A stretch of DNA of 64,000 bases from Xenorhabdus ishibashii. GTDB taxonomy: Bacteria > Pseudomonadota > Gammaproteobacteria > Enterobacterales > Enterobacteriaceae. The stretch lies in assembly GCF_002632755.1 (NCBI RefSeq), contig NZ_NJAK01000002.1, positions 217,200 to 281,199 on the forward strand, in the 5' to 3' direction. Below are positions 45,339 through 56,619 of this stretch, piece by piece. Within the stretch, counting starts at the first letter, position 1; every line of letters starts with the position of its first letter. The notes beneath the pieces were generated by a model. The model ran no database searches and was not told the origin of the DNA. It worked only from the letters and a program-made list of their open reading frames with translations. The translations under genes were made by a program, and so were the position numbers.

Positions 45339-46802
45339 ATGAAAAAATCGTTAGTTGCAGTAAGCATTGTTGTTGCTCTGGGCGCTGTATGGACAGGAGC
45401 ATCATGGTATACAGGTAAGAAACTTGAAGACCGTTTAGATAGCTTTGTAAAAAAGGCAAATACTGAACTGGAAAAATCGTTTCCTGAAAGTGGCATAGAA
45501 TGGCAAGCAAAAGATTTTAAACGAGGTATTTTCAGTTCCGATGTCCGCTTGATCCTAAACATCAAAAGTGGCGTAAAAAATGCCGACATTCCGCCAAATG
45601 AAGAAATCATTTTAAAATCGACGATCGAGCATGGGCCATTTCCCATTACTAACCTGAAATCATTCAACCTGATACCTCAAATGGCCTCTATCCATGCAGA
45701 ACTTGAAAAAAATGATGCATTGAAAGAGCTATTTAATATCACAAACGAAAAATCACTATTTAACTTAGATGCTAAAGTCAGTTATAGCCGCTCACTCTCT
45801 GCTAACATTGACCTGATCCCTGTTAACCATACAGAAACTAAAGAAAATGGTGACCAACGGGTTCTGTCATTCTCAGGAGCAAGAATCAGTGCCGACGTTA
45901 ATCATGATTTGAGTGAATTTTCATTCACAGTCAAAAGTGATGAACTCTCTTTCAGTGATCCTATCAAAAAAGAGACAATTTCACTTAAAGGCATTGATTT
46001 TAAATCAGATAATAAAAAAGGTAAATTCGATATCTATACCGGAGATCAAAGCTACAGCATTGGCGAATTCAGCATGAATGGAATTCCTAATGAGCCAAAT
46101 GTCTCTCTTAAAGGAATGAAAATTACATCTAATTTAGGTGAGGATAAAGACAATCTGAACATCAAAATCGCTTATAGCGTCGATGGTGTCAAGATTAAAG
46201 ATATAGAATTTGGTTCTGGTAAATTGGCTCTGGGTATGGAAAAACTGGATGGTCAGTCTGTACGTAAATTTACCCAGGCCTATAATGCTGCGACAAAAGA
46301 AGCCCTGACTACGGATGAAGTATCTTACAATATGACTTCCTTAGCGATCCTCAGTAACTTACATCTTCTTCTGAATCACAATCCACAATTCAGCATTTCT
46401 CCTTTTAGCTGGAAAAACAGCAAAGGCGAAAGTTCAGTAGATTTCAAACTTTCTTTACAAAACATTCCGGAAGATAAAAGTACATTGCAATTTATGGGAC
46501 CGGAAGAAATGGTTCGTACTCTGATTCAAGAGTTGTCCTTGAATATTAATGTACCGAAAGCCATGCTGATAGAATCTATTGCGCAGTCAACGATGCTAGA
46601 TGGTAAGGATAAAGCTGCCGCAGAAGCCCAAGCGGAAGCCCAAGTTCAGATGATTACTCAAGAAGGGATTAAATACAAAATCCTTACTGATAAAGACGGT
46701 ATCATTGGCCTTAACTTCCACTACGCCAATGATAAAGTCAACCTAAACGACGAAGAATCCAACTTACACCAATTCCTGCTTGATAATGGCCTTGTAGAAT
46801 AG
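45339..46802 (+). CDS. ydgA: YdgA family protein (DUF945)
   Basis: 487 residues with an N-terminal membrane anchor (SLVAVSIVVALGAVWTGASW) and a long beta-rich periplasmic part. GIEWQAKDFKRGIFSSD and later repeats match DUF945/YdgA. The function is unsettled; relatives have been linked to motility and surface properties. ATG 45339 precedes the hydrophobic anchor directly. Position between manA and add is as in E. coli. Confidence 0.92.
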   Translation: MKKSLVAVSIVVALGAVWTGASWYTGKKLEDRLDSFVKKANTELEKSFPESGIEWQAKDFKRGIFSSDVRLILNIKSGVKNADIPPNEEIILKSTIEHGPFPITNLKSFNLIPQMASIHAELEKNDALKELFNITNEKSLFNLDAKVSYSRSLSANIDLIPVNHTETKENGDQRVLSFSGARISADVNHDLSEFSFTVKSDELSFSDPIKKETISLKGIDFKSDNKKGKFDIYTGDQSYSIGEFSMNGIPNEPNVSLKGMKITSNLGEDKDNLNIKIAYSVDGVKIKDIEFGSGKLALGMEKLDGQSVRKFTQAYNAATKEALTTDEVSYNMTSLAILSNLHLLLNHNPQFSISPFSWKNSKGESSVDFKLSLQNIPEDKSTLQFMGPEEMVRTLIQELSLNINVPKAMLIESIAQSTMLDGKDKAAAEAQAEAQVQMITQEGIKYKILTDKDGIIGLNFHYANDKVNLNDEESNLHQFLLDNGLVE

Positions 46803-46817
46803 CACTTTCACCTTTTT

Positions 46818-46845
46818 GCCAGTCAACACGTTGGCTGGCTTTTTT
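46818..46845 (+). terminator. rho-independent terminator of ydgA
   Basis: Arms 46818-46827 and 46830-46839 pair at 9 of 10 positions, followed by TTTTTT. Confidence 0.85.
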
Positions 46846-46877
46846 GTATATATAAATTTAATAAGAAGGATAAGAAA

Positions 46878-47879
46878 ATGATTGACATACAGCTTCCACT
46901 CACTGATCTGCACCGTCACCTTGACGGTAATATCCGTCCTGAAACTATTTTGGATCTCGCTCGTCAACATAATATCCCACTCCCAGCTTATGAGCTGGAA
47001 GCATTACGTCCCCATGTTCAAATCATTGAAAATGAACCTAACCTTGTCAGCTTCCTGCAAAAATTAGACTGGGGTGTGACTGTACTTGCCGATTTAGAGG
47101 CTTGCCGCAGAGTCGCCGTTGAAAACGTTGAAGATGCGGTCAATGCCGGTCTTGATTATGCTGAACTACGTTTCTCACCATATTACATGGCTATGAAACA
47201 CCAACTTCCCGTTGAAGGCGTCGTAGAAGCAGTGATCGATGGTATTCACTCAGCCAGCCAGCAACATGATATTCAGATCCGTTTAATTGGTATCCTCAGT
47301 AGAACATTTGGGGAACAAGCCTGCACCGAAGAACTTGCTGGACTTCTTGCCCATAAACAACATATCACCGCATTAGATCTGGCAGGTGATGAGTTAGGTT
47401 TCCCAGGGCATCTCTTTGAACAACACTTTATCCGAGCGCGCGATGCGGGCTGGAATATCAGTGTACATGCAGGTGAAGCCGCCGGTGCGGAAAGCATCTG
47501 GCACGCTATTCGTGAATTGGGCGCAACGCGTATTGGTCACGGTGTCAAAGCAATCACTGATCCAACCCTAATGGATTATTTGGCCAAAAATGGCATCGGT
47601 ATTGAATCCTGCCTGACATCAAACCTGCAAACCAGCACAGTCAGTTCTTTGCCAGCTCACCCGCTAAAACAATTCCTTGAGCACGGTATTTTGGCATCAA
47701 TCAATACAGATGATCCGGCAGTAGAAGGCGTTGAAATTCGCCATGAGTATACCGTTGCTGCACCGGCAGCGGGGCTGTCTCCCGCGCAAATCCGACAGGC
47801 GCAGATTAATGGCTTGGCAACCGCATTCCTCAGTGAAGCGGAAAAACAGGCGCTGAAAACAAAAGTCGCCAACCGCTAA
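46878..47879 (+). CDS. add: adenosine deaminase
   Basis: 333 residues. DLHRHLDGN holds the first two zinc-binding His, [10 protein letters not shown] the third with the catalytic Glu, GHGVKA a catalytic His, and SINTDDPA the last Asp. It deaminates adenosine and deoxyadenosine to inosine in purine salvage. AGAAGGATAAG precedes the ATG. The length equals that of E. coli Add. Confidence 0.95.
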   Translation: MIDIQLPLTDLHRHLDGNIRPETILDLARQHNIPLPAYELEALRPHVQIIENEPNLVSFLQKLDWGVTVLADLEACRRVAVENVEDAVNAGLDYAELRFSPYYMAMKHQLPVEGVVEAVIDGIHSASQQHDIQIRLIGILSRTFGEQACTEELAGLLAHKQHITALDLAGDELGFPGHLFEQHFIRARDAGWNISVHAGEAAGAESIWHAIRELGATRIGHGVKAITDPTLMDYLAKNGIGIESCLTSNLQTSTVSSLPAHPLKQFLEHGILASINTDDPAVEGVEIRHEYTVAAPAAGLSPAQIRQAQINGLATAFLSEAEKQALKTKVANR

Positions 47880-47925
47880 AAACACTATTTATTATTCCAG
47901 GTTATTTTATTCCAAAGGCAGAAAG

Positions 47926-48915
47926 TTACTCTGCCTTTTCTGTTTTTAGGCGTTGTGCATAACGCTGAGCAAGGACAGCACAAACCATCAGTTGGATCTG
48001 GTGGAAAATCATCAGCGGTAACAGCATCACACCTACCATTGACGCGGGAAATAATACATTGGCCATTGGCACGCCATTCGCCAGGCTCTTTTTCGAACCA
48101 CAAAACACAATAGTAATTTCGTCATCTTTTCCAAAACCCAGCAACCGCGAGCTATATACATTAATTACTAATACGATAGCTAATAAAACACAGCAAACGA
48201 TCCCAATCATGAAAAGTGAATAAGCATCGATTTTATGCCAGATACCTTCCACCACTGCCTCACTAAATGCAACATAAACCACCAGCAAAATAGAAGAGCG
48301 ATCCGTCATGCTGACCAACTTTTTATGTTTTTCTACCCAACTAGCAATCAAAGGGCGCGATAAGTGTCCAACAATAAAAGGCACCATCAACTGCAAGATA
48401 ATATCTTTTATCGCTTTCCAGATATCAGTTTGAGCACCTCCCTCATGAGTCTGGATCAAAAAACCAACCAATAATGGCGACAGGAATACGCCTAATAGGC
48501 TTGAAGCGGAAGCACTGCATATCGCCGCTGCAACATTTCCCCCTGCAACGGAAGTAAAAGCAATAGCTGATTGTACCGTGGCAGGTAAAGCACAAAGATA
48601 AAGAAAGCCCATATAAATTGTTGGTGACATCCATTCCGGTACGATGAAACTTAATCCCATTCCCAGAATGGGAAATAGGATAAAAGTGCTAGTGAAAATC
48701 ACCAAATGTAATCGCCAATGCCCTATCCCTGCCAAAATGGCATTACGGGATAATTTCGCCCCATGCATAAAAAATAATAATGCAATGGCGGCCGTTGTTA
48801 AGTATTGAAACCACTTTTTAGCTTCACCTTCACAAGGAAAAAATGATGCAATGATGACTACCGTAATCAATGTAACTAAAAAAGGATCAATTCTTAATTT
48901 TTGCAATACGTTCAT
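47926..48915 (-). CDS. bile acid:sodium symporter-family transporter (YfeH-like)
   Basis: About 329 residues with nine or ten hydrophobic segments. FFMHGAKLSRNAI, LYLCALPATVQSAIAFTSVAGGN and VFCGSKKSLANGVPMANVLFP are hallmark motifs of the SBF-like family that includes E. coli YfeH. Substrate unknown. ATG 48915 has AAGGGAG upstream. It follows ydgJ on the same strand by 36 bases. A hairpin (AGGCAGA/TCTGCCT, 47916-47936) lies over its stop codon. Confidence 0.85.
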   Translation of the reverse strand: MNVLQKLRIDPFLVTLITVVIIASFFPCEGEAKKWFQYLTTAAIALLFFMHGAKLSRNAILAGIGHWRLHLVIFTSTFILFPILGMGLSFIVPEWMSPTIYMGFLYLCALPATVQSAIAFTSVAGGNVAAAICSASASSLLGVFLSPLLVGFLIQTHEGGAQTDIWKAIKDIILQLMVPFIVGHLSRPLIASWVEKHKKLVSMTDRSSILLVVYVAFSEAVVEGIWHKIDAYSLFMIGIVCCVLLAIVLVINVYSSRLLGFGKDDEITIVFCGSKKSLANGVPMANVLFPASMVGVMLLPLMIFHQIQLMVCAVLAQRYAQRLKTEKAE

Positions 48916-48951
48916 CAATACAAGCTCCCTTGTCCCACTGCCACCGTTTAA

Positions 48952-49992
48952 TTAGTCAATTAAGATTGTGCGCTGTTCTGTTGCCGATTTTTCACCTGCT
49001 TCAATAAGTTTCATAATCAAAATAGCTTCGCTGGCAGTCACCGGATTCGGTTTTCCAAACAAAATCGCATCACGAATAGCAGCATAATAAGCGCCATAGT
49101 TGCCAGGCACAGTAGGAATAATTTGCGTAACCAAGTTATCATTTTGTGACAATGTCACATAACCATCCCGTGCATCATATCCCCAGTCTGCTCGTGGCGG
49201 CCTTTCCCCTGACTTTAAACGCTCTTCCTGAGGATCTAGCCCATACTTGGTATAACTACCAACCATACCATGCAATGTATAAATAGGTGATTCTGCCGCT
49301 GCCAGCATGGTGGCATGTAATACAACTTTCAAATCAGGATAGGTGAGCTGTGCATGAAAATAATCCGCAGTCTCTGCATTCGGACGCATCATACCCAAAT
49401 CTGTAGTGATGGCTTGTGGTTTGCCAAAAAGTTGAACTGCCTGATCCAGTAAATGAGGCGCTAAATCATACCAGATGCCACTACCCGTTCCGGCTGCTTC
49501 ACGCCAGCGCTGACGAACAACGGGGCGATAACGATCAAAGTGGGATTCATAATATTTCAACGCACCCAATTTATTTTCTTTGATGAGTGATTTAACCGTC
49601 AGAAAGCCAGAATCCCAACGACGATTATGGAATACAGACAACAATAAATTGGCTTCTTCTGCCTGATTTTTCAATGATTGAGCTTGTTCTACCGTAATGG
49701 TAAAAGGCTTATCAACGACTACATGTTTACCTGCTGCCAATGCCTTTTGTGCTAATGGATAGTGAGTATCATTTGGTGTTGGGATCACAATAAGGTCAAT
49801 GTTGGGATCAGTGAAAAGTTCTTCCGAAGAAGAAACGACTGATATTGCTGGCCAGTCTTTTTTTACTTTATCTGCATCACTGCTGGAAATGGCAACCAAT
49901 TCAATATTAGGTGTTCCTGCAATCAGTGGAGCATGGAATGTTTTACTTGCATAACCGTAACCTACCAAACCAACCTTTAAAAAATCACTCAT
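48952..49992 (-). CDS. ydgJ: Gfo/Idh/MocA-family oxidoreductase YdgJ
   Basis: 346 residues. VGLVGYGYASKTFHAPLIAGTPN is the NAD(P)-binding Rossmann start, VDKPFTITVEQAQSL the E/D-K-P motif of the Gfo/Idh/MocA family, and the C-terminal domain binds a sugar-like substrate. Length and order next to ydgK and rsxA fit E. coli YdgJ. ATG 49992 with AGAGGCAG is chosen over upstream codons. Substrate unknown. Confidence 0.92.
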   Translation of the reverse strand: MSDFLKVGLVGYGYASKTFHAPLIAGTPNIELVAISSSDADKVKKDWPAISVVSSSEELFTDPNIDLIVIPTPNDTHYPLAQKALAAGKHVVVDKPFTITVEQAQSLKNQAEEANLLLSVFHNRRWDSGFLTVKSLIKENKLGALKYYESHFDRYRPVVRQRWREAAGTGSGIWYDLAPHLLDQAVQLFGKPQAITTDLGMMRPNAETADYFHAQLTYPDLKVVLHATMLAAAESPIYTLHGMVGSYTKYGLDPQEERLKSGERPPRADWGYDARDGYVTLSQNDNLVTQIIPTVPGNYGAYYAAIRDAILFGKPNPVTASEAILIMKLIEAGEKSATEQRTILID

Positions 49993-50159
49993 AACTGCCT
50001 CTAAATAATGATTGTAATATCGTAAACGAAGGATCAAGCACCAGAAAGTATCACCACCTCTCACACGTTAGCAAATAATCCTGATTCCAGGACGACTATC
50101 TTTTTCCTATAATCACTTTTCTAATATCAAAAACACTCATGACGGAGTGAAAACTTCTT

Positions 50160-50600
50160 ATGTATCAGTCCAATGATTATTATCGTATTAATGGCTGGTT
50201 ATTAGCGCCTGCCGCATATCTAATCATGACATTAATTGCTGCCAGTTTAATGTTACTACTATATATAATGACGTTTATTCATAAAAACGGGGCTATTCAC
50301 CAAATAGGAGGCAATTTTACCGCGTTGTGGTATACCTCAGTATTAACCACGGCAATAATGTGGTGTTTTACTGTGTGGGTATTGAAGCTACTTTTTATTC
50401 GTTCGAAACGATTTCCACGTATTTTTATTATTTGGTTGATGGTTTCCGTGCTGATAGCGATAAAAACTTTCGCCTTTTCTCCTATTTCTGATGAAATGGC
50501 AATACGCTCTCTATTATGGCCATTACTGGCTACTGCCGTTTTTATTCCTTATATTAAACGCGCCCATCGAGTGAAAATGACTTTCACACAAGATCGATAA
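50160..50600 (+). CDS. ydgK: DUF2569 inner-membrane protein YdgK
   Basis: 146 residues with four transmembrane segments. GWLLAPAAYLIMTLIAASL at the start and YIKRAHRVKMTF at the end match DUF2569/YdgK. It is located directly before rsxA as in E. coli. Function unknown. In E. coli, blr and cnu lie between ydgJ and ydgK; I see neither in 49993-50159. Confidence 0.9.
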   Translation: MYQSNDYYRINGWLLAPAAYLIMTLIAASLMLLLYIMTFIHKNGAIHQIGGNFTALWYTSVLTTAIMWCFTVWVLKLLFIRSKRFPRIFIIWLMVSVLIAIKTFAFSPISDEMAIRSLLWPLLATAVFIPYIKRAHRVKMTFTQDR

Positions 50601-50717
50601 CATACCCCACAATTGATTGTTATCATTGCCCCGCTTCCCCGCATTCAAGTGGGGAATTTCTACTCAAACTACGTAAGCAGTGTTCCATTTTCCAATATTT
50701 TATTTTCAGGTATAGCA

Positions 50718-51299
50718 ATGACTGAATACCTTTTGTTATTTGTTGGCACAGTCTTGGTCAATAACTTTGTTTTAGTAAAATTCTTGGGTCTATGCCCATT
50801 TATGGGCGTATCCAAAAAACTCGAAACAGCTATCGGTATGGGGCTGGCAACAACTTTTGTTCTCACCCTGGCCTCTATCTGCTCATGGCTGGTAAACACA
50901 TTTATTCTTGTCCCGCTTGATTTGGTTTATTTACGAACTCTGAGCTTTATTCTTGTTATTGCAGTTGTGGTTCAGTTTACTGAATTGGTTGTCCGCAAAA
51001 CCAGTCCGATGCTTTATCGCTTGTTAGGAATATTTTTGCCTCTGATTACGACCAACTGTGCTGTACTTGGTGTCGCGTTGTTGAATGTCAATCAATCCCA
51101 CGGTTTTTTACAATCTGCTGTATATGGATTCAGCGCTGCCGCGGGTTTTTCCCTCGTCATGGTGCTGTTTGCCGGCATTCGAGAGCGCTTAGCCGTTGCC
51201 AATATTCCTGTTCCTTTTCGTGGTTCATCGATAGGGCTTATTACTGCCGGGTTAATGTCCCTCGCATTTATGGGTTTTAGTGGTTTGGTGAAATTTTGA
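50718..51299 (+). CDS. rsxA: electron transport complex subunit RsxA
   Basis: 193 residues, an integral membrane subunit of the Rsx/Rnf complex. [21 protein letters not shown] and [13 protein letters not shown] are the duplicated motifs shared with RsxE and NqrD/E, each with a cysteine now thought to hold a membrane iron-sulfur centre. ATG 50718 is preferred over an upstream start because it aligns with the family (MTEYLLLF). It heads the rsxABCDGE-nth run. The complex keeps SoxR reduced. Confidence 0.95.
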   Translation: MTEYLLLFVGTVLVNNFVLVKFLGLCPFMGVSKKLETAIGMGLATTFVLTLASICSWLVNTFILVPLDLVYLRTLSFILVIAVVVQFTELVVRKTSPMLYRLLGIFLPLITTNCAVLGVALLNVNQSHGFLQSAVYGFSAAAGFSLVMVLFAGIRERLAVANIPVPFRGSSIGLITAGLMSLAFMGFSGLVKF

Positions 51300-51922
51300 T
51301 GATGTCATTATGGATTGCTACCGGCGTGTTAAGCATACTCGGATTAGCCTTTGGTTTAATTCTTGGGTTTGCTGCCCGTCGTTTTAAAGTAGAAGAAGAC
51401 CCGATTGTTGAAAACATCGATAACCTATTACCACAAAGTCAGTGTGGACAATGTGGTTATCCGGGCTGTCGCCCCTACGCGGAAGCAGTTGCCAATAACG
51501 GTGAGATGATCAATAAATGCGCCCCTGGTGGAGAGCAAGTTATGCTCAAACTTTCTGAATTGCTGGGTGTTGATCCACAACCGTTAGATGGCGATGATGA
51601 CGTTCAAAACCCAGCCAGAAAAGTTGCTTTCATTGATGAAGAAAATTGCATAGGTTGTACAAAATGCATCCAGGCTTGCCCTGTAGATGCCATTATTGGT
51701 GCAAACCGTGCCATGCACACCGTTGTTGAAGATCTCTGCACAGGTTGTGACCTATGTGTCGCACCTTGCCCAACAGATTGCATTACGATGATCCCCGTTG
51801 CTACTACTACCTCAAATTGGAAATGGGATTTAAACACCATTCCAGTAAAAAATATTTCCGTAACACCAGAACCTACTTTGTTTTCCCCTGCTAAGCCTGT
51901 TGAGGTTAAAACCCATGTTTAA
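51299..51922 (+). CDS. rsxB: electron transport complex subunit RsxB (ferredoxin)
   Basis: 207 residues. It has an N-terminal membrane anchor, then [16 protein letters not shown] (4Fe-4S domain), then two ferredoxin motifs, [12 protein letters not shown] and [12 protein letters not shown], for two more 4Fe-4S clusters. It passes electrons within the Rsx complex. The start overlaps the rsxA stop by one base (ATG 51299; ATG 51302 is also possible). The C-terminal tail is slightly longer than in E. coli. Confidence 0.95.
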   Translation: MMSLWIATGVLSILGLAFGLILGFAARRFKVEEDPIVENIDNLLPQSQCGQCGYPGCRPYAEAVANNGEMINKCAPGGEQVMLKLSELLGVDPQPLDGDDDVQNPARKVAFIDEENCIGCTKCIQACPVDAIIGANRAMHTVVEDLCTGCDLCVAPCPTDCITMIPVATTTSNWKWDLNTIPVKNISVTPEPTLFSPAKPVEVKTHV

Positions 51923-54167
51923 TCTGTTCAACTTGCTTAACAAAAACAAAATCTGGGATTTTGATGGTGGCATCCATCCACCAGAAATGAAGTTGCAATC
52001 TAGCCGTACCCCATTACGCCATGCTCCATTGCCGAATGAATTAATCATTCCCCTACAGCAACATCTGGGACCAGAAGGCGAACTACTCGTTAAAGTGGGC
52101 GATAATGTATTGAAAGGCCAGCCTTTAACGCTTGGAATGGGCAGAACAGTACCTGTTCATGCTTCCACATCTGGAACAATTATCGCAATTGAACCTTGCG
52201 TTACGGCACACCCTTCTGGATTAAAAGAATTATGTATCAGGTTGCATCCTGATGGTAAAGATCAATGGGGAGAACGCAACAGAGTCGCTGATTACACGAC
52301 ACTGGATGCCAATGAAATATTGCAACGCATTCAACAAGCCGGTATTGCTGGCTTAGGTGGTGCAGGCTTCCCGACTGAAACAAAACTTAAAGGTGGACGA
52401 CACAATCTTAATACCCTGATTATTAACGCGGCTGAGTGTGAACCGTATATCACCGCTGATGACCGTTTAATGCAGGAGCACGCAAAAGAAATTATTGAAG
52501 GTATCCGTATCTTGGTGCACCTGCTTAACCCAAAGCAGGTATTAATCGGCATTGAAGATAACAAACCAGAGGCAATTCATGCTTTAAACGCAGCACTTAA
52601 TGGTGATAAGTCCATCATCGTGCGCGTCATTCCAACAAAATATCCCTCTGGTGGTGCCAAACAACTCACCAAGATCCTGACCGGAAAAGAAGTTCCTTCT
52701 GGCGGTCGCTCTTCTGATATCGGCGTTCTTATGCAAAACGTGGGGACAGTCGTGGCGATAAAACGAGCCATTATTGATGGCGAACCGTTAATCGAGCGTG
52801 TAGTTACACTAACAGGTGAAGCTATCACTTCGCCTGGTAATTTCTGGACTCGCCTCGGCACTCCCGTTCACTTCCTGTTACAACAAGCTGGATTTAACCC
52901 AGGATCAGAACAAATGGTCATCATGGGTGGGCCGTTAATGGGATTCACTTTGCCTGATTTGAATGTCCCTATCGTCAAAATCAGTAACTGTATTCTTGCA
53001 CCATCGGTACAAGAGATGGTGCCCAAAGCAATTGAAGAAGCATGTATCCGCTGCGGATTATGCGTTGAAGCATGCCCTGCTGGATTGTTGCCGCAACAAC
53101 TGTATTGGTTCAGTCGTGGGCAAGAACATGAAAAAGCCAAAAACCATCATTTATTCGACTGTATTGAGTGTGGTGCTTGTGCTTATGTATGCCCAAGTAA
53201 CATTCCCTTGGTTCAATACTACCGGCAGGAAAAAGCTGAAATATGGGCGATAGAAGCAGAAGCACACCGTTCTATTGAAGCGAAGGTGCGCTTTGAAGCC
53301 AAACAAGCACGTATGGAACGGGAAAAATTAGCTCGCGAAGAACGCCATAAGAACGCGGCTGTCCAAGTAAATAGCAGCGATAAAAGTGCCGTACAAGCAG
53401 CTCTTGCCCGTGTGAAGGAAAAACAGGAGAACGCAGGTGAATCTATCGTTGTGCAATCAGGCCAATTACCTGACAATGCAGCAGCAATTGCGGCACGTAA
53501 AGCCAGAAAAGAACAGTTACGTGTTCGTCAGGCAGAAAAACAAATTACTACAAGCCCAGAACCAAATATAGATACACCAACACCTGTTGCAGACAGTGAT
53601 CCGCGTAAAGCCGCCTTAGCTGCTGCGATAGCCAGAGCAAAAGCAAAAAAGGCAGCACAAAGCGGAGAAGTGACAACGTCACCAGAAGAGCCTCAACAAA
53701 ATAGTGCGGATGATAAACAAGATCCTCGCAAAGCGGCGGTTGCAGCGGCTATCGCCCGTGCCAAGGCTAAAAAAGCTGCTCAAAACCAGCCTGAATCAGC
53801 TCCATTACAGACGGTTCCCAAAGAGACAGAAGAGACTGACCCTCGCAAAGCAGCGGTTGCGGCGGCTATCGCCCGCGCCAAGGCTAAAAAAGCTGCTCAA
53901 AACCAGCCTGAATCAGCTCCATTACAGACGGTTCCCAAAGAGACAGAAGAGACTGACCCTCGCAAAGCGGCGGTTGCAGCGGCTATCGCCCGTGCCAAGG
54001 CTAAAAAAGCTGCTCAAAACCAGCCTGAATCAGCTCCATTACAGACGGTTCCCAAAGAGACAGAAGAGACTGACCCTCGCAAAGCAGCGGTTGCGGCGGC
54101 TATCGCCCGTGCCAAGGCTAAAAAAGCTGCTCAAGCTCAAGAAGAACAAAGAATTACAACAGAATAG
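51915..54167 (+). CDS. rsxC: electron transport complex subunit RsxC
   Basis: 750 residues. [12 protein letters not shown] is the FMN/NADH-binding loop, and [12 protein letters not shown] with [12 protein letters not shown] bind two 4Fe-4S clusters (about 375-430). The last 290 residues are a charged, Ala/Lys-rich helical tail. It ends in four repeats of [20 protein letters not shown] spaced by Pro/Glu linkers. RsxC oxidises NADH in the complex; such tails vary widely among enterics. It overlaps rsxB by eight bases. ATG 51915 (MFNLFNLLN) is used. Confidence 0.95.
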   Translation: MFNLFNLLNKNKIWDFDGGIHPPEMKLQSSRTPLRHAPLPNELIIPLQQHLGPEGELLVKVGDNVLKGQPLTLGMGRTVPVHASTSGTIIAIEPCVTAHPSGLKELCIRLHPDGKDQWGERNRVADYTTLDANEILQRIQQAGIAGLGGAGFPTETKLKGGRHNLNTLIINAAECEPYITADDRLMQEHAKEIIEGIRILVHLLNPKQVLIGIEDNKPEAIHALNAALNGDKSIIVRVIPTKYPSGGAKQLTKILTGKEVPSGGRSSDIGVLMQNVGTVVAIKRAIIDGEPLIERVVTLTGEAITSPGNFWTRLGTPVHFLLQQAGFNPGSEQMVIMGGPLMGFTLPDLNVPIVKISNCILAPSVQEMVPKAIEEACIRCGLCVEACPAGLLPQQLYWFSRGQEHEKAKNHHLFDCIECGACAYVCPSNIPLVQYYRQEKAEIWAIEAEAHRSIEAKVRFEAKQARMEREKLAREERHKNAAVQVNSSDKSAVQAALARVKEKQENAGESIVVQSGQLPDNAAAIAARKARKEQLRVRQAEKQITTSPEPNIDTPTPVADSDPRKAALAAAIARAKAKKAAQSGEVTTSPEEPQQNSADDKQDPRKAAVAAAIARAKAKKAAQNQPESAPLQTVPKETEETDPRKAAVAAAIARAKAKKAAQNQPESAPLQTVPKETEETDPRKAAVAAAIARAKAKKAAQNQPESAPLQTVPKETEETDPRKAAVAAAIARAKAKKAAQAQEEQRITTE
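53721..54137 (+). repeat. 117-bp in-frame tandem repeat in rsxC
   Basis: Units start at 53721, 53838, 53955 and 54072, exactly 117 bases (39 codons) apart: three full copies and a partial fourth. Copies are nearly identical at the DNA level and each encodes [20 protein letters not shown] plus a linker. A more diverged copy precedes them at about 53598-53720. Near-identity suggests recent slippage or recombination. Confidence 0.95.
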
Positions 54168-54179
54168 TGAAATTTATCG

Positions 54180-55259
54180 ATGAAATTTAGGCCAGTAACA
54201 ACTGACAATAATCAACTAAAAGTCGCAAGTTCGCCTTTTACACACAATCAAAAAAGCACTAGCCAGATCATGCTTTGGGTGGTTTTAGCTGCCATACCCG
54301 GTATTGCTGTCCAGACCTATTTTTTTGGCTATGGAACATTGTTCCAGATTTTGTTTGCTGTCATTACCGCATTGTTAGCCGAATCTGCTGCTATTGCGTT
54401 TAAAAAACAGCTCATACTTCCCTATCTCAAAGATAATTCTGCTTTAGTCACAGGATTACTTTTAGGTATTAGCTTGCCACCATTAGCACCATGGTGGCTA
54501 ATTGTGCTCGGCACGTTTTTTGCCGTTATTATTGCTAAACATCTGTATGGCGGACTTGGACAAAATCCGTTTAACCCTGCCATGATTGGCTATGTCGTTT
54601 TGTTGATCTCATTCCCAATACAAATGACCAGTTGGATGCCCCCAGAATCTTTACAGACATTCACGTTAACACCGTGGGATAGCCTGATGGTCATTTTCAC
54701 AGGACATACGCCAGATGGCTCCACTTTGTTACAACTGCAACAAGGCATTGACGGATTGAGTCAAGCAACACCGTTGGACAGTTTCAAAACTGGCAGGTTG
54801 ACTCACAATATTGATGAAGTATTGCAACAACCTATATTACAAGGCGTTTTAGCCGGTATTGGCTGGCAATGGGTTAATATTGCTTATTTGGTTGGTGGCC
54901 TGATTATGCTCAACCGAAAAATCATTAACTGGCAAATTCCAACTGCATTTATTTTGTCACTGGGTATTTGTGCATTGATTAGTTGGCTCCTCGATCCTAC
55001 TCGTTATTCACCTCCTTTATTGCAACTCTTTTCCGGTGCAACCATGCTAGGTGCATTTTTTATTGCGACTGATCCAGTTAGCGCAGCAACAACACCAAAA
55101 GGCCGCTTGATTTACGGAGCCATTATTGGTGGGCTTATTTGGATAATTCGTGTTTATGGTGGTTATCCTGACGCTGTTGCATTTGCGGTATTATTGGCAA
55201 ACATATGTGTACCACTTATTGACCATTACACCCAGCCGCGTGCTTACGGCCATAAATAG
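54180..55259 (+). CDS. rsxD: electron transport complex subunit RsxD
   Basis: 359 residues with about nine membrane segments. [35 protein letters not shown] and [12 protein letters not shown] match the RnfD/NqrB family; the Thr of QATPLD is the usual covalent FMN site. It forms part of the membrane core of the Rsx complex. It starts 12 bases after rsxC. The N-terminal residues ([20 protein letters not shown]) align with the E. coli protein. Confidence 0.95.
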   Translation: MKFRPVTTDNNQLKVASSPFTHNQKSTSQIMLWVVLAAIPGIAVQTYFFGYGTLFQILFAVITALLAESAAIAFKKQLILPYLKDNSALVTGLLLGISLPPLAPWWLIVLGTFFAVIIAKHLYGGLGQNPFNPAMIGYVVLLISFPIQMTSWMPPESLQTFTLTPWDSLMVIFTGHTPDGSTLLQLQQGIDGLSQATPLDSFKTGRLTHNIDEVLQQPILQGVLAGIGWQWVNIAYLVGGLIMLNRKIINWQIPTAFILSLGICALISWLLDPTRYSPPLLQLFSGATMLGAFFIATDPVSAATTPKGRLIYGAIIGGLIWIIRVYGGYPDAVAFAVLLANICVPLIDHYTQPRAYGHK

Positions 55260-55275
55260 GAAAAGAGAAAGTGCT

Positions 55276-55902
55276 ATGTTAGAAACTATGCGTCGTCACG
55301 GTATTACCCTCGCAATCTTCGCGGCATTTACGACAGGGTTAACGACAATTGTTTATTCATTGACAAAAGATCGGATCGCTGAACAGTCTGCTTTGCAGCA
55401 TAAGGTGTTATTGGATCAAGTTGTTCCTCCTGCTTTATACGACAATGATATGCAAAATGAATGCTATCTGGTAACCAACAATGCATTAGGCAATGAACAA
55501 CCTCACCGCCTTTACCTCGCCCGTAAAAAAGGTATTCCGGTCGCCGCTGCGTTAGAAAGTACAGCCCCTGATGGTTATTCCGGTGCAATCCAATTATTGG
55601 TTGGGGCTGATTTTTCTGGCAGTGTGTTGGGGGTTCGGGTCACTGAACACCATGAAACACCTGGTTTGGGAGATAAAATAGACACCAGAATTTCCAATTG
55701 GATCTATGCCTTCTCTGGGAAAAAAATAATATCAAAAGATGATCACAATTGGGCGGTCAAAAAAGACGGCGGAGAGTTCGACCAATTTACGGGTGCAACT
55801 ATTACACCACGTGCTGTTGTCAGTGCCGTTAAACGAACCGCGCTTTATCTGGAAACAGTGCCGACACAACTTTCTTCCCTGCCAATTTGTGAAGAGAAAT
55901 AA
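55276..55902 (+). CDS. rsxG: electron transport complex subunit RsxG
   Basis: 208 residues with one N-terminal membrane anchor ([20 protein letters not shown]) and a periplasmic FMN-binding domain. [12 protein letters not shown] holds the Thr to which FMN is covalently attached (S/T-G-A-T motif). ATG 55276 is chosen; the upstream open frame overlaps rsxD. It lies between rsxD and rsxE in the usual order. Confidence 0.95.
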   Translation: MLETMRRHGITLAIFAAFTTGLTTIVYSLTKDRIAEQSALQHKVLLDQVVPPALYDNDMQNECYLVTNNALGNEQPHRLYLARKKGIPVAAALESTAPDGYSGAIQLLVGADFSGSVLGVRVTEHHETPGLGDKIDTRISNWIYAFSGKKIISKDDHNWAVKKDGGEFDQFTGATITPRAVVSAVKRTALYLETVPTQLSSLPICEEK

Positions 55903-55904
55903 TC

Positions 55905-56606
55905 ATGAGTGAAACTAAGAATCTATTTATTCAGGGGCTGTGGAAAAATAACTCCGCATTGGTACAACTTTTAGGGCTTTGCCCTCTATTAGCTGTTTCC
56001 TCCACAGCAACCAATGCTCTGGGATTAGGATTAGCGACAACGCTGGTTTTGATGAGCACCAATATAGCCGTATCAGCCTTACGTCGTTGGGTCCCTCATG
56101 AAATCCGTATCCCAATTTATGTGATGATAATTGCGTCTGTCGTCAGTGCTGTCCAGATGTTAATCAATGCTTTTGCTTTCGGTCTCTATGAATCACTGGG
56201 GATTTTTATTCCCTTGATCGTGACTAATTGTATTGTGATTGGTCGTGCCGAAGCCTTCGCATCGAAGAATTCAGTTTACCACTCAACAATTGATGGCCTT
56301 TCAATGGGGCTGGGTGCAACTTTCGCCTTATTTGTATTGGGTGCCATGCGAGAAATTTTAGGGAATGGGACTATTTTTGATGGTGCGGATTTATTGCTGG
56401 GCAGTTGGGCTAAATCACTACGTATCGAAATAATTCATCTGGACTCCCCTTTCCTTCTTGCCATTCTGCCACCAGGTGCTTTTATTGGATTAGGTTTGAT
56501 GCTGGCAGGAAAGTATATCATTGATGAACGTATCAGAAATCGGGCAGAAAATAAAAAACGGCAGTACGTAGAAAAAGGCTGTGGAAGCCATATAACAAGA
56601 GGCTGA
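55905..56606 (+). CDS. rsxE: electron transport complex subunit RsxE
   Basis: 233 residues, six membrane helices. [18 protein letters not shown] and [18 protein letters not shown] are the paired motifs shared with RsxA. It completes the rsxABCDGE set. It starts two bases after the rsxG stop and is followed by nth 13 bases later, so all are probably one transcript. Confidence 0.95.
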   Translation: MSETKNLFIQGLWKNNSALVQLLGLCPLLAVSSTATNALGLGLATTLVLMSTNIAVSALRRWVPHEIRIPIYVMIIASVVSAVQMLINAFAFGLYESLGIFIPLIVTNCIVIGRAEAFASKNSVYHSTIDGLSMGLGATFALFVLGAMREILGNGTIFDGADLLLGSWAKSLRIEIIHLDSPFLLAILPPGAFIGLGLMLAGKYIIDERIRNRAENKKRQYVEKGCGSHITRG

Positions 56607-56619
56607 AGAGTAATCAGAT

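Noticed and set aside
53721..54137. A CRISPR-like array
   Set aside because: Units are 117 bases and contiguous, with no variable spacers, and lie in frame in rsxC.
53704..54183. A 159-codon frame within rsxC
   Set aside because: It is open only because the 117-bp repeat is a multiple of three; it is Lys/Arg/Leu-rich and repeats with the same period, so it is a shadow of RsxC.
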